Part shown: positions 42,853 to 51,475 of the stretch, piece after piece
How positions within the stretch are numbered: the first letter of the stretch is position 1
How the letters are laid out: the number at the start of each line of letters is the position of its first letter
DNA from: Roseobacter sp.
GTDB lineage: Bacteria > Pseudomonadota > Alphaproteobacteria > Rhodobacterales > Rhodobacteraceae
Assembly (NCBI GenBank): GCA_024636475.1
Contig: JAGXHA010000069.1
Location: 1 to 64,000, forward strand
Direction of reading: 5' to 3'
DNA: 64,000 nucleotides
The notes under the pieces: generated by a model
What the model was told of the DNA's origin: nothing
The model's input: the letters and a program-made list of their open reading frames with translations, nothing else
The model's database searches: none
Position numbers and translations under genes: made by a program

Positions 42853-44277
42853 TTAATGTGGCAGCCTGCCCTTGGCGCTACCGGACATGCCGCCCGAAAC
42901 TTCTTCGGTTGCTTCCCCCGCGAGTTCTTCGGGCAACAACAGGTTGAGCACAATCGCGATCAGGGCTGCAGGGAGCAGGCCACTGGTCATCAGGATTTTC
43001 AACGTTTCAGGCAAGTGTTGTACGGCAGCGGGTTCCAGTTGCAGGCCCAGACCGATGGAGATCGAGATTGCGAAGATCACCATATTGCGGCGGTTCCAAT
43101 CGACGTCTGACAGCATCGACATACCTGCTGCGACCACCATGCCGAACATCACGATCACACCGCCGCCGAGCACTTCGATCGGGATGGTGCGGATGATGCC
43201 GCCCACCTTGGGCACAAGACCGCAGATGATCAAGAAGATCGCACCGATCGTCACGACATGGCGGCTCATGACTCCGGTCATTGCGATCAGGCCGACGTTC
43301 TGGCTGAACGATGTGTTTGGCAAGCCGCCAAAGACGCCAGCGATGGCTGTGCCGAAGCCGTCGGCATAGGTAGCACCTTGGATTTCCTTGTCCGTCGCCT
43401 CGCGGCCCGCGCCGCCCTTTGTGATGCCCGACACGTCGCCCACCGTTTCAATGGCCGAGATGAATGCCATCAGACAGAAGCCGATGATCGCCGCTGCGGA
43501 GAATTCGAAGCCGTATTTGAACGGGTTCGGCAGGGCGAAGGCGGCAGAGCGGCTCCAAGATCCGGTGATTGCGTCGATGGTCAACATTCCAACACCAAGC
43601 GCGTAGATGTAGCCTACGATCAGGCCGATCAGCACCGCCGAGATGGATAGCATCCCTTTGGTAAAGAACTTGATGCCAAGCGTGACAAAGATCACGACCA
43701 AGGCGGCAGACCAGTTCAGCAGGCTGCCGTATTCAGGAGTGCCTATGGCGGGAACCCCGCCTGCGGCATATTGGATGCCAACTTTGACCAGTGCCAGACC
43801 AATCATGGTGACCACAAGACCCGTAACCAGCGGCGGCAGGGCAAAGCGGACTTTGCCGATGAACAGACCAAGGCCGGCGTGGAAGATGCCGCCGATGACA
43901 ATGCCGCCGAACAGGGCTGCCAGACCGTCGATGCCTTTGCCGGCCACCAGCGGGATCATGATCGGGATAAAGGCAAAGGACGTGCCTTGGACGATGGGCA
44001 AGCCTGCGCCGATGGGGCCGATGGTGATCGTCTGCAACAAGGTCGCGGCACCGGCAAACAGCATCGACATCTGGATCAGATAAAGCAATTCAGGAAAATC
44101 GGGCGAGTTCGAGCCAAAGCCGAAACCCGCAGCGCCTGCAACGATAATCGCAGGCGTCACGTTTGACACAAACATGGCCAGAACATGCTGGATACCCAGC
44201 GGAATGGCGCGGCTGAGCGCAGGGGTATAGTTTGGATCACGCAGCTGTGCTGGCGTTCCAATCGCGTTAATTGTCAT
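42853..44277 (-). CDS. NCS2 xanthine/urate permease
   Basis: A 474-aa, about 14-helix nucleobase:cation symporter-2. The family motif SFSQNVGLIAMTGV (about 328) and the substrate-site segment around SVIGFCLMAFISAIETVGD are present. In this setting (between puuD and allA) it most likely imports urate or xanthine. Weak GGGACA site before the ATG. Repeat copy 6 lies just past its stop codon and may end the transcript. Confidence 0.92.
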   Translation of the reverse strand: MTINAIGTPAQLRDPNYTPALSRAIPLGIQHVLAMFVSNVTPAIIVAGAAGFGFGSNSPDFPELLYLIQMSMLFAGAATLLQTITIGPIGAGLPIVQGTSFAFIPIMIPLVAGKGIDGLAALFGGIVIGGIFHAGLGLFIGKVRFALPPLVTGLVVTMIGLALVKVGIQYAAGGVPAIGTPEYGSLLNWSAALVVIFVTLGIKFFTKGMLSISAVLIGLIVGYIYALGVGMLTIDAITGSWSRSAAFALPNPFKYGFEFSAAAIIGFCLMAFISAIETVGDVSGITKGGAGREATDKEIQGATYADGFGTAIAGVFGGLPNTSFSQNVGLIAMTGVMSRHVVTIGAIFLIICGLVPKVGGIIRTIPIEVLGGGVIVMFGMVVAAGMSMLSDVDWNRRNMVIFAISISIGLGLQLEPAAVQHLPETLKILMTSGLLPAALIAIVLNLLLPEELAGEATEEVSGGMSGSAKGRLPH

Positions 44278-44334
44278 AGTGCTGTCCCTTGTCGTTGATT
44301 GGCCGCTTTTTTAGCGCGGTCCGTTTTAAAGGCT

Positions 44335-44823
44335 TTAGGCCATGATAATATAAGGCGGATCAATACTGTATTCGTCAAGGTTCGCAGTGGGTCCGATCCG
44401 ATCGACGACAGCAAAAAGCCCTGGAACAGCCAAAGGCGTAAGCACACCGTGCCATGTCCCGCAGTGAAAATTGATGCCCTGATGCGGTGCCGTCACAAAG
44501 GCATGTGGCATGCCGGGTGTGCCATCTTCATCAGCCGCAACGATCACCAGAAACGGGGCACCCGTCATGGGAATGAAAGCTTGCGATCCTTCTGGATGCC
44601 GCTCAAGCAAGGTCAGGCTATAGGGCAAACTGCGCGCCTGAGCGTCAAAGATGCTGATGCCTGCACGGCCCTGAGGACCAAAGTCAAGCGACGCCAAATC
44701 ATGGTAACGGCCACATAACCCAGCGTTGATCATCTTGTCCGGGCTGCCGGATGCGTCCAGAATGTCGCCAAAAGGGGCGAATGCATCACGGGTCAGCGAA
44801 ACTGCCTGAATATGGCGGGTCAT
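44335..44823 (-). CDS. allA: Ureidoglycolate lyase
   Basis: A 162-aa AllA-fold (cupin) enzyme: FAPFGDILDA near residue 14, ERHPEGSQAFIPM (about 73) and FHCGTWHGVLTPL (about 120) supply the metal/substrate residues. It splits (S)-ureidoglycolate to glyoxylate and urea, the last step of urate breakdown. The ATG at 44823 overlaps the allE stop by 4 bases; the frame upstream of it runs in allE and is not used. Confidence 0.93.
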   Translation of the reverse strand: MTRHIQAVSLTRDAFAPFGDILDASGSPDKMINAGLCGRYHDLASLDFGPQGRAGISIFDAQARSLPYSLTLLERHPEGSQAFIPMTGAPFLVIVAADEDGTPGMPHAFVTAPHQGINFHCGTWHGVLTPLAVPGLFAVVDRIGPTANLDEYSIDPPYIIMA

Positions 44824-45635
44824 AAGGAAAGCGGCATGTGGCGGTTCACATCCTTGTACAGAAGATATCGAAATGGTTCGGTTCCTGTGGCCACACATGC
44901 TTGGGGGCAAAAGGCGCGCAACCACATGAAATCACCCGGTCCTACGGGAACCCAGTCGCGGTTCAGCAAGTAGTCAGCGGTGCCCTGAAGCACGTACAAG
45001 CCATGCTCCATTACATGGGTTTCAGCAAAGGGGATCAGGCCGCCCGGTTGAAAGGTGACGATGTTCACATGCATGTCGTGGCGCAGATCAAGCGGGTCTA
45101 TAAACCGCTGAGTTGCCCAAGCACCGTCTGTGTCTGGCATCGCTGACATCGGAACCTGATCTTCGTGGGTAACAACGGCTGGCGGCGGCTGCATCCCTTT
45201 TACCGCCACATAGCGCTTGCGGATCCAATGGAGGCCACAAGGCACATCGGCAGAGTTCCACAGGGTCCAAACCGCGGCAGGTGGCAGATAGACATAGGAT
45301 CCTGGACCCAGATCATAGGCATCAGGTCCGATGGTCAGCCGTGCCGTTCCGCTGGCCACAAACAGGACCGCCTGCGCGTCCGTATCAGGCTCTGGCGTAG
45401 CGCTTCCGCCACCCGGAGACAGTTCCAGCGCGTATTGAGAAAAGGTTTCTGCAAAGCCACTAAGAGGGCGGGCCAGAACCCAGGCACGGGTGTTGGACCA
45501 GCCTGGCAGAAAGCTGGTAACGATATCGCGCTGCACCGATGAAGGGATCACCGCATAGGCATCGGTGAAAACGGCGGTACTTTCAGGCGATTGCGACTGG
45601 TCCGGCAACCCGCCGGGAGGAAAGGCATAACTCAT
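44820..45635 (-). CDS. allE: (S)-ureidoglycine aminohydrolase
   Basis: A 271-aa bicupin (AllE/UGHY). Two cupin cores are visible, one with ELSPGGGSATPEPDTDAQAV (about 68-87) and one with HVNIVTFQPGGLIPFAETHVMEHG (about 180-203), the second holding His/Glu metal ligands (FAETHVMEHGLYVL). It turns (S)-ureidoglycine from allantoate hydrolysis into (S)-ureidoglycolate and ammonia, steering stereochemistry. GGAGGCC precedes the ATG. Four-base overlap with the fused allantoinase gene upstream and with allA downstream, so the three are coupled. Confidence 0.93.
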   Translation of the reverse strand: MSYAFPPGGLPDQSQSPESTAVFTDAYAVIPSSVQRDIVTSFLPGWSNTRAWVLARPLSGFAETFSQYALELSPGGGSATPEPDTDAQAVLFVASGTARLTIGPDAYDLGPGSYVYLPPAAVWTLWNSADVPCGLHWIRKRYVAVKGMQPPPAVVTHEDQVPMSAMPDTDGAWATQRFIDPLDLRHDMHVNIVTFQPGGLIPFAETHVMEHGLYVLQGTADYLLNRDWVPVGPGDFMWLRAFCPQACVATGTEPFRYLLYKDVNRHMPLSL

Positions 45636-47044
45636 AACATGGCCTCCAAACGCAAACGCGCGATGCGTTCGACCTGCGCGCAGGCGGTCACAAACTCGGT
45701 CTTGGTATCATTCGCGATCCGCGCTTCGAAATGGCGCAGGATGCTGGCCTTATCGTGATCCTTGACGGCAATAATAAAAGGAAAGCCGTGCTTGGCGACG
45801 TAAGCGGCGTTCAGGTCGCTAAAGCGGGCGCGCTCTGTATCTGTCAGCGCATCAAGTCCGGCACTGCCCTGCTCTGCGGTACTTTCAGCCGTTAGCCGTT
45901 TGGCGGCGGCCAGTTTGCCCGCCAAATCGGGGTGCGCCATCAGCACACCCAATCGATCGGCATGACTCGCCGACCGGAACTTCCGCGCCAATGCGTTATG
46001 AATACCCGCGACACTGTTGTGGGCCTGGCCCAGTTCCAGATCAAACGCCCCTTCCGCGATCCAGGCGGAATGCTCGAACACCCCACCGAACTTTGTGACA
46101 AAGCTGCTGCGGTCCATCAAATCTATGCGCAATTTCGGCATTGGCGGATGGGTGGTGCGCCAATGATCGGCGATGTCGATGCGGCGCGGAGTCCAGACGC
46201 CCTCGAAACCCTTGATGTAGTCTATAAATCGCTTGAGCGCCTTAATCCGCCCCGGACGGCCCACCAGACGGCAATGCAGGCCCACCGACATCATCTTGGC
46301 GCATCCTTCGCTGCCCTCAGCATAAAGCGCATCGAATGTGTCACGCAGATAGGCATAAAACTGATCGCCCGAATTGAACCCCTGCGGCGTCGCAAAACGC
46401 ATGTCGTTGCAATCCAGCGTATAGGGGATGATCAACTGATCCCGGCCGGCGACCTGCGTCCAATATGGCAAATCATCATCATATGTATCTGAGATATAGT
46501 CGAAAACACCCGTCTCGGCTGCCAAGGCAACGGTATTGATAGAACTACGGCCCGTGTACCAACCACGCGGTGCGGCACCTACAACTTCGGAATGTAAACG
46601 GATGGCTTCGGCAATATCGGCGCTTTCGGCTTCGGCACTGTGATCTTTGTAGTCGATCCACTTAAGACCATGGCTGGCGATTTCCCAATTCGCGTCTTTC
46701 ATCGCTTCAACCTGTTCGGGGGACCGCGCCAAGGCACTGGCCACACCGTAGACGGTGACCCGAATGTCCGCGCCCGTGAACAAACGGTGCAATCGCCAGA
46801 ACCCGGCACGCGCGCCATAATCGTAAATCGATTCCATGTTCCAATGGCGCTGACCGGGCCACGGAGCTGCACCAACAATCTCGGACAGGAATGCTTCGGA
46901 TGCGGCATCCCCATGCAGGATGTTATTTTCGCCACCCTCTTCGTAATTCACAACAAACTGCACTGCGATGCGCGCGCCACCGGGCCACTGCGCATCAGGC
47001 GGTGTGGGGCCGTAGCCCTGAAAGTCACGGGGGTAGCGGTTCAT
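45632..47044 (-). CDS. Fused allantoinase (PuuE) and OHCU decarboxylase (UraD)
   Basis: A 470-aa bifunctional enzyme. The N-terminal 300 residues are a polysaccharide deacetylase-like PuuE allantoinase (YPRDFQGYGPTPPDAQWPGG start; metal-binding WEIASHGLKWIDY region). The C-terminal 160 residues are a UraD domain (SSFVTKFGGVFEHSAWIAEGAF start, LMAHPDLAGKLA, HGFPFIIAVKDH). It would decarboxylate OHCU to (S)-allantoin and open the ring to allantoate. The fusion is recurrent in proteobacteria. ATG at 47044 is a conserved start. First gene of the minus-strand purine operon, divergent from uraH. Confidence 0.93.
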   Translation of the reverse strand: MNRYPRDFQGYGPTPPDAQWPGGARIAVQFVVNYEEGGENNILHGDAASEAFLSEIVGAAPWPGQRHWNMESIYDYGARAGFWRLHRLFTGADIRVTVYGVASALARSPEQVEAMKDANWEIASHGLKWIDYKDHSAEAESADIAEAIRLHSEVVGAAPRGWYTGRSSINTVALAAETGVFDYISDTYDDDLPYWTQVAGRDQLIIPYTLDCNDMRFATPQGFNSGDQFYAYLRDTFDALYAEGSEGCAKMMSVGLHCRLVGRPGRIKALKRFIDYIKGFEGVWTPRRIDIADHWRTTHPPMPKLRIDLMDRSSFVTKFGGVFEHSAWIAEGAFDLELGQAHNSVAGIHNALARKFRSASHADRLGVLMAHPDLAGKLAAAKRLTAESTAEQGSAGLDALTDTERARFSDLNAAYVAKHGFPFIIAVKDHDKASILRHFEARIANDTKTEFVTACAQVERIARLRLEAML

Positions 47045-47122
47045 TCGGATGTCCTTTGAATAGCGTCTTACAGATTGCAGCAGGAGTGCGCCCAATTGCA
47101 ATCACCCAACCCACAAAAAGTA

Positions 47123-47157
47123 CAACAGGCCGATCTTTTACAAAGATCGGCCTGTTG
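47123..47157. other. Perfect 16-bp hairpin upstream of puuE
   Basis: CAACAGGCCGATCTTT pairs with AAAGATCGGCCTGTTG around TAC. On the minus strand TACTTTTTGTG follows, so it could be an intrinsic terminator or attenuator in the puuE leader, about 80 bases before the puuE ATG. It could also be a relic of a mobile element. Confidence 0.55.
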
Positions 47158-47355
47158 CCAGATCCGCATATGTCGGCCCTGCTCGCTTGTTGTCCGGGAA
47201 TTCTCGGGCACCGACGGATCTGAAACTCTTAAATTAAGGGACATACCCTTATTTAGGTGGAAGGGGCCGCTGCCCATGCGACGTGCATGTCCAGTCCTGC
47301 CGACCCCTTTCCTTGAAACACCACTCTTTGTGTGGCGTGCTCGAAAACGAAACTC

Positions 47356-47373
47356 TTGAACACTTGCGTTCAA
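47356..47373. promoter_or_regulatory. Inverted repeat TTGAAC-N6-GTTCAA
   Basis: A symmetrical 6+6+6 site in the puuE-uraH divergent region, of operator size. The regulator is unknown. Confidence 0.3.
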
Positions 47374-47583
47374 AGCCCAGACTTATTCGCATCACTGGCA
47401 GGTGACGCATCTGATGGATTGTCTCAACGGTATAGGCCAAGGATGATTCGCGGGTCAAAGTAAAAACGAATCGGTTTGAAGAAAAATGCGTTTCAAGAGC
47501 GAATCGTAGGCACACGACAGCCATTGACGCGCCTTGAGCCGCCACTATCCTGCCAAGAGTAGAATTTTTGAAAGAACAGCACC

Positions 47584-47943
47584 ATGGCAGACGGCTATCT
47601 GACGACCCATGTCCTTGATACAGCGCGCGGGCAACCAGCTGGCGGGCTTGAGATCTCATTGTATCGGATTGAAGGAACCACGCGACATCATCTGGCCCGA
47701 ATGATGACGAACGCGGATGGCCGCACCGACAAACCGATCTTGCCAAAAGACCAGTTTGCCCCCGGCACCTATGAGCTGGTTTTTGAAGCTGGTGCCTATC
47801 TGGACGCAGTCGGCACGCCGCCTGAAGAGCCACGGTTTCTGGATCAAATCCCGCTACGCTTTGGCATTTCCGACCCCGATGCGCATTACCATGTGCCGCT
47901 TTTGCTGTCACCCTTCGGGTATTCGACCTACCGTGGCAGCTAA
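47584..47943 (+). CDS. uraH: 5-hydroxyisourate hydrolase
   Basis: A 119-aa transthyretin-like HIUase. N-terminal [19 protein letters not shown] (about 3-21, with the catalytic His), RTDKPIL and the C-terminal tetrapeptide YRGS are diagnostic. It hydrolyses 5-hydroxyisourate, the PuuD product, to OHCU, the substrate of the UraD domain. It is transcribed away from the other purine genes and followed 68 bases later by deoC. Confidence 0.95.
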   Translation: MADGYLTTHVLDTARGQPAGGLEISLYRIEGTTRHHLARMMTNADGRTDKPILPKDQFAPGTYELVFEAGAYLDAVGTPPEEPRFLDQIPLRFGISDPDAHYHVPLLLSPFGYSTYRGS

Positions 47944-48011
47944 GACGCCGCGGTTGCCAAAGCTTCGATGACCGTGTCAATTCGCACATCTGATCAGACA
48001 GGAAGATGCTC

Positions 48012-49013
48012 ATGTCCACGCATGTGACAACCCGAACAGACACCGCAAACAGCCAATTGCCGCAAGTGACCGAACCGCGCAATCCCGGCATGCCACTGGA
48101 TATGGATTGGGTCCGGGCTGTGCAGGTCAATACCTCTGCTGTTGAGCGTCGCGCCGCATCTTTACCTGCGCGTCGGTCGGTCAAGAAGGACCATCAAGCC
48201 GCTTGGCTGATGCGCGCGATAAGTTGCATTGATTTGACGACCCTGTCCGGCGATGACACGGCGCGCAGAGTCCAGCGCCTGTGCGCCAAGGCACGCCAAC
48301 CCGTGGCACCCAAGCTGATGGACGCGCTTGGCATGGCCCCCATCACCGTCGGAGCCGTTTGTGTCTATCACGAGATGATCGTGCCCGCGAAGGTGGCCCT
48401 TGCAGGCACTGCCATCCCGATTGCCGCCGTTTCAACCGGGTTCCCGGCAGGATTATCGCCACTTGAACTGCGCATCCGCGAGATCGAAATGAGTGTTGAG
48501 GCAGGAGCCACGGAGATCGATATCGTGATCTCGCGACGCCATGTCTTGTCGGGCGACTGGCAGGCCCTTTACGACGAGATGCGGGCCTTTCGTGCGGCCT
48601 GCGGTGAGGCACATGTAAAAGCAATTCTCGCCACCGGCGAATTGGGCAGCCTGCGCAACGTCGCGCGTGCCTCACTTGTTTGCATGATGGCAGGGGCCGA
48701 TTTCATCAAGACCTCCACCGGCAAGGAAAGCGTAAACGCCACATTGCCTGTGACGCTGGTGATGATCCGTGCAATCCGGGATTATCATGACCGAACCGGT
48801 ATTCGCATCGGTTACAAACCCGCCGGCGGGATTTCAAAGGCCAAGGACGCAATCACCTATCTTGCAATGATCAAGGAAGAATTGGGCGACCGCTGGCTGC
48901 GGCCCGATCTATTCCGCTTTGGTGCATCGTCTTTGTTGGGTGATATCGAGCGGCAACTGGAGCATCACGTGACAGGCAGCTATTCCGCAAGCTACCGCCA
49001 CGCCATAAGCTGA
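48012..49013 (+). CDS. deoC: Deoxyribose-phosphate aldolase
   Basis: A 333-aa class I aldolase, longer than E. coli DeoC (259 aa) through an N-terminal extension of about 60 residues; this long form occurs beside the tandem ALDH. The Schiff-base Lys lies in DFIKTSTGKE (about residue 235), with a second Lys in GYKPAGGIS. It splits 2-deoxyribose 5-phosphate to glyceraldehyde 3-phosphate and acetaldehyde. AGGAAG ends six bases before ATG 48012, which is preferred to ATG 48006. The ALDH downstream can oxidise acetaldehyde to acetate. Confidence 0.94.
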   Translation: MSTHVTTRTDTANSQLPQVTEPRNPGMPLDMDWVRAVQVNTSAVERRAASLPARRSVKKDHQAAWLMRAISCIDLTTLSGDDTARRVQRLCAKARQPVAPKLMDALGMAPITVGAVCVYHEMIVPAKVALAGTAIPIAAVSTGFPAGLSPLELRIREIEMSVEAGATEIDIVISRRHVLSGDWQALYDEMRAFRAACGEAHVKAILATGELGSLRNVARASLVCMMAGADFIKTSTGKESVNATLPVTLVMIRAIRDYHDRTGIRIGYKPAGGISKAKDAITYLAMIKEELGDRWLRPDLFRFGASSLLGDIERQLEHHVTGSYSASYRHAIS

Positions 49014-49062
49014 GGCGTGCGCATCTGATGGCTGATTTGAGTATTTGAAAAAGGGTGAAGCC

Positions 49063-51402
49063 ATGAGCGTTTCCGAAATCTATGAAACCATGGACTATGG
49101 GGTGGCACCGGAATCAGCCGGGGATGCGCTGGCATGGCTGGTCGATCAGGGCAGCCGATTTGGCCATTTTATTGACGGGGCGTTTACTGAACCTCGTGAT
49201 GATTTCGAAAGCCGAAACCCGGCGAATGGCAATGTACTGGCAAACCTGACCCAAGCGTCTCAGGCCGAGGTCGATGCCGCTGTGACCGCCGCGCGCAAGG
49301 CCCAGCCGAAATGGGCGAAGCTGGGTGGACATGCGCGCGCAAGGTATCTTTATGCCATTGCACGGTTGCTGCAAAAACATAGCCGCCTGTTTGCGGTTCT
49401 GGAAACATTGGATAACGGCAAACCGATCCGAGAAGCACGTGACGTTGATGTGCCCCTGGCCCAACGACATTTCTATTATCATGCCGGCATGGCACAGCTG
49501 ATGGAAAGCGAATTGCCCGCTGCCGAAGCGTTGGGAGTCTGCGGGCAAATCATTCCATGGAACTTTCCACTGTTGATGCTCGCGTGGAAGGTCGCCCCGG
49601 CCTTGGCCTTGGGCAATACGGTGGTGTTGAAACCCGCTGAATATACGCCGCTTACCGCTTTGATGTTTGCAGATCTATGCCGTCAGGCTGGTTTGCCCAA
49701 AGGTGTTGTGAATATCGTGACCGGTGATGGTTCGGTGGGCGAGATGATCGTCAAAGCAGACGTCGACAAAATCGCCTTTACCGGATCGACTGCGGTCGGC
49801 CGTCTCATTCGCGAAGAAACTGCCGGCAGCGGCAAGGCCTTGACGCTAGAGTTGGGCGGGAAGTCACCTTACATCGTTTTTGACGATGCCGATCTGGATT
49901 CAGCGGTCGAAGGGCTGGTGGATGCGATCTGGTTCAATCAGGGGCAGGTCTGCTGTGCCGGATCGCGCCTGTTGGTACACGAGCCCGTCGCTGACCGCTT
50001 TTACGCAAAACTGCGCAGCCGGATGGAGAAGTTGCGCGTCGGAAACCCTTTGGACAAGTCAATCGACGTCGGCGCGCTTGTCGACCCCGTGCAGGTGCGC
50101 CGCGTTACCGAGATGGTCGCGTCAAATCACAGCGGGGATGTCTTCAGCCCCAGTCAAATCCCGCAAGATGGTTGTTTTTACCCCCCCACCCTGATCACCG
50201 GCCTAAGCCCAGCGGACTCGCTGATGCAGGAAGAAATATTTGGCCCGGTTCTCGTCTCAACCACTTTCCGCACCCCCGACGAAGCTGTCGCAATAGCCAA
50301 CAACACCCGCTACGGCCTTGCCGCGACGATCTGGTCTGAAAACATCAATCTCGCACTCGACATCGCGCCCAAGCTGATGGCCGGTGTGGTTTGGATCAAC
50401 AGTGCCAATATGCTGGACGCTGCCGCAGGTTTTGGCGGTGTGCGCGAAAGCGGCTTTGGGCGCGAGGGCGGCTGGGAGGGCTTAAGCGCTTATACAAAGC
50501 CCAAAACGCCCCAAAAACCGTTGAAGGCCGTTGTTGCCATGACCGGAAAGCGCGGACCGGCTGAGGGCATAGACCGCACAGCCAAGCTTTATATCGGGGG
50601 CAAGCAGGCGCGGCCCGACGGGGGGCAGTCTGCTCCGGTGTGGGGCAAAGCCGGTGATATGTTGGGCCATATATCCATCGCCGGTCGCAAAGATGTTCGG
50701 AATGCGGTCGAAGCAGCACACGCCGCCAAAAGCTGGAGCACAACAACAGGCCATCTGCGCGCGCAAATCCTGTATTACATCGCTGAAAACCTTGCCGCCC
50801 GCGCGACCGAGTTCGCTGGTCGGCTAGACGAAATGCAAGGCGGAAAATCCGGCACGAAAGAGGTCGAGGCCGCCATTCAGCGTCTGTTCACCTATGCAGC
50901 CTGGGCAGACAAATACGACGGTCAGATACACAACGTGCCCCTGCGCGCCGCAGCATTGGCGATGAAAGAGCCTGTGGGTGTCATTGGCGCGATCTGCCCG
51001 GACGAGGCCCCCTTGCTTGGCCTGATTTCCTGCATGGCACCCGCAATCGCAATGGGCAACCGGGTGGTTCTTGCTGCCAGTTCAGCATTTCCATTGTCTG
51101 CCACTGATTTCGTTCAGGTCCTTGAAACATCCGACGTTCCGGCGGGCGTGGTGAATATCCTGACAGGGCTTCACCCCGATATCGCAGAACCGCTTGCTCG
51201 TCATATGGATGTCAGCGGACTGTGGTGTTTTGGGGCAGCGCCCCTCAGCCAAATGGTCGAACAGGCTTCCGCGCAAAATCTCAAACGAACTTGGGTCAAT
51301 AACGGGATGGCGCGCGACTGGCACTCCCGCGAGGGTGAAGGCGTCAGCTTCCTTCAGGCGTCAACCGAGATCAAGAATATCTGGATTCCGTACGGCGAAT
51401 AG
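49063..51402 (+). CDS. Tandem-domain aldehyde dehydrogenase linked to deoC
   Basis: A 779-aa protein of two ALDH-like modules. The first (1-490) is complete, with [11 protein letters not shown] (general-base Glu) and catalytic Cys in GQVCCAGSR (about 290). The second (about 510-779) is shorter, retaining [12 protein letters not shown] and cofactor-like segments but no catalytic Cys, so it is probably structural or regulatory. It likely oxidises acetaldehyde made by DeoC to acetate. ATG 49063 follows AAGGGTGAAG. An intergenic repeat and hairpin follow its stop. Confidence 0.93.
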   Translation: MSVSEIYETMDYGVAPESAGDALAWLVDQGSRFGHFIDGAFTEPRDDFESRNPANGNVLANLTQASQAEVDAAVTAARKAQPKWAKLGGHARARYLYAIARLLQKHSRLFAVLETLDNGKPIREARDVDVPLAQRHFYYHAGMAQLMESELPAAEALGVCGQIIPWNFPLLMLAWKVAPALALGNTVVLKPAEYTPLTALMFADLCRQAGLPKGVVNIVTGDGSVGEMIVKADVDKIAFTGSTAVGRLIREETAGSGKALTLELGGKSPYIVFDDADLDSAVEGLVDAIWFNQGQVCCAGSRLLVHEPVADRFYAKLRSRMEKLRVGNPLDKSIDVGALVDPVQVRRVTEMVASNHSGDVFSPSQIPQDGCFYPPTLITGLSPADSLMQEEIFGPVLVSTTFRTPDEAVAIANNTRYGLAATIWSENINLALDIAPKLMAGVVWINSANMLDAAAGFGGVRESGFGREGGWEGLSAYTKPKTPQKPLKAVVAMTGKRGPAEGIDRTAKLYIGGKQARPDGGQSAPVWGKAGDMLGHISIAGRKDVRNAVEAAHAAKSWSTTTGHLRAQILYYIAENLAARATEFAGRLDEMQGGKSGTKEVEAAIQRLFTYAAWADKYDGQIHNVPLRAAALAMKEPVGVIGAICPDEAPLLGLISCMAPAIAMGNRVVLAASSAFPLSATDFVQVLETSDVPAGVVNILTGLHPDIAEPLARHMDVSGLWCFGAAPLSQMVEQASAQNLKRTWVNNGMARDWHSREGEGVSFLQASTEIKNIWIPYGE

Positions 51403-51412
51403 CGCAAGCCAA

Positions 51413-51446
51413 TTTCTCTGGCTCTTAAATATCCTCGCCGAAGGCA
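51413..51446 (-). repeat. Roseobacter-type intergenic repeat, copy 7
   Basis: Plus strand TTTCTCTGGCTCTTAAATAT then CCTCGCCGAAGGCA, 10 bases after the ALDH stop. It is followed directly by the stem-loop at 51447-51469. Confidence 0.8.
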
Positions 51447-51469
51447 CGCCGGACCCTCGGGGTCCGGCG
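51447..51469. terminator. Stem-loop between ALDH and M16 genes
   Basis: CGCCGGACCC / GGGTCCGGCG, a perfect 10-bp stem around TCG. It lies between convergent genes (stops at 51402 and 51476) with no T-run, suggesting a bidirectional stop or 3' end stabiliser together with repeat copy 7. Confidence 0.55.
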
Positions 51470-51475
51470 AAACAC

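Larger units (their letters stand above)
47045..47583. other. 539-base divergent regulatory region puuE-uraH
   Basis: A long spacer between divergent purine genes. It contains a perfect 16-bp hairpin (47123-47157), an inverted repeat TTGAAC-N6-GTTCAA (47356-47373) and AT-rich stretches near 47230 and 47460-47495. An open minus-strand frame (47249-48184) runs antisense to deoC and has no family resemblance. No short ORF with a ribosome site was found. Confidence 0.55.

Noticed and set aside
47249..48184. 311-codon minus-strand frame over uraH and deoC
   Set aside because: Lies antisense to two clear genes; the promoter-side part has no family resemblance and no start context.
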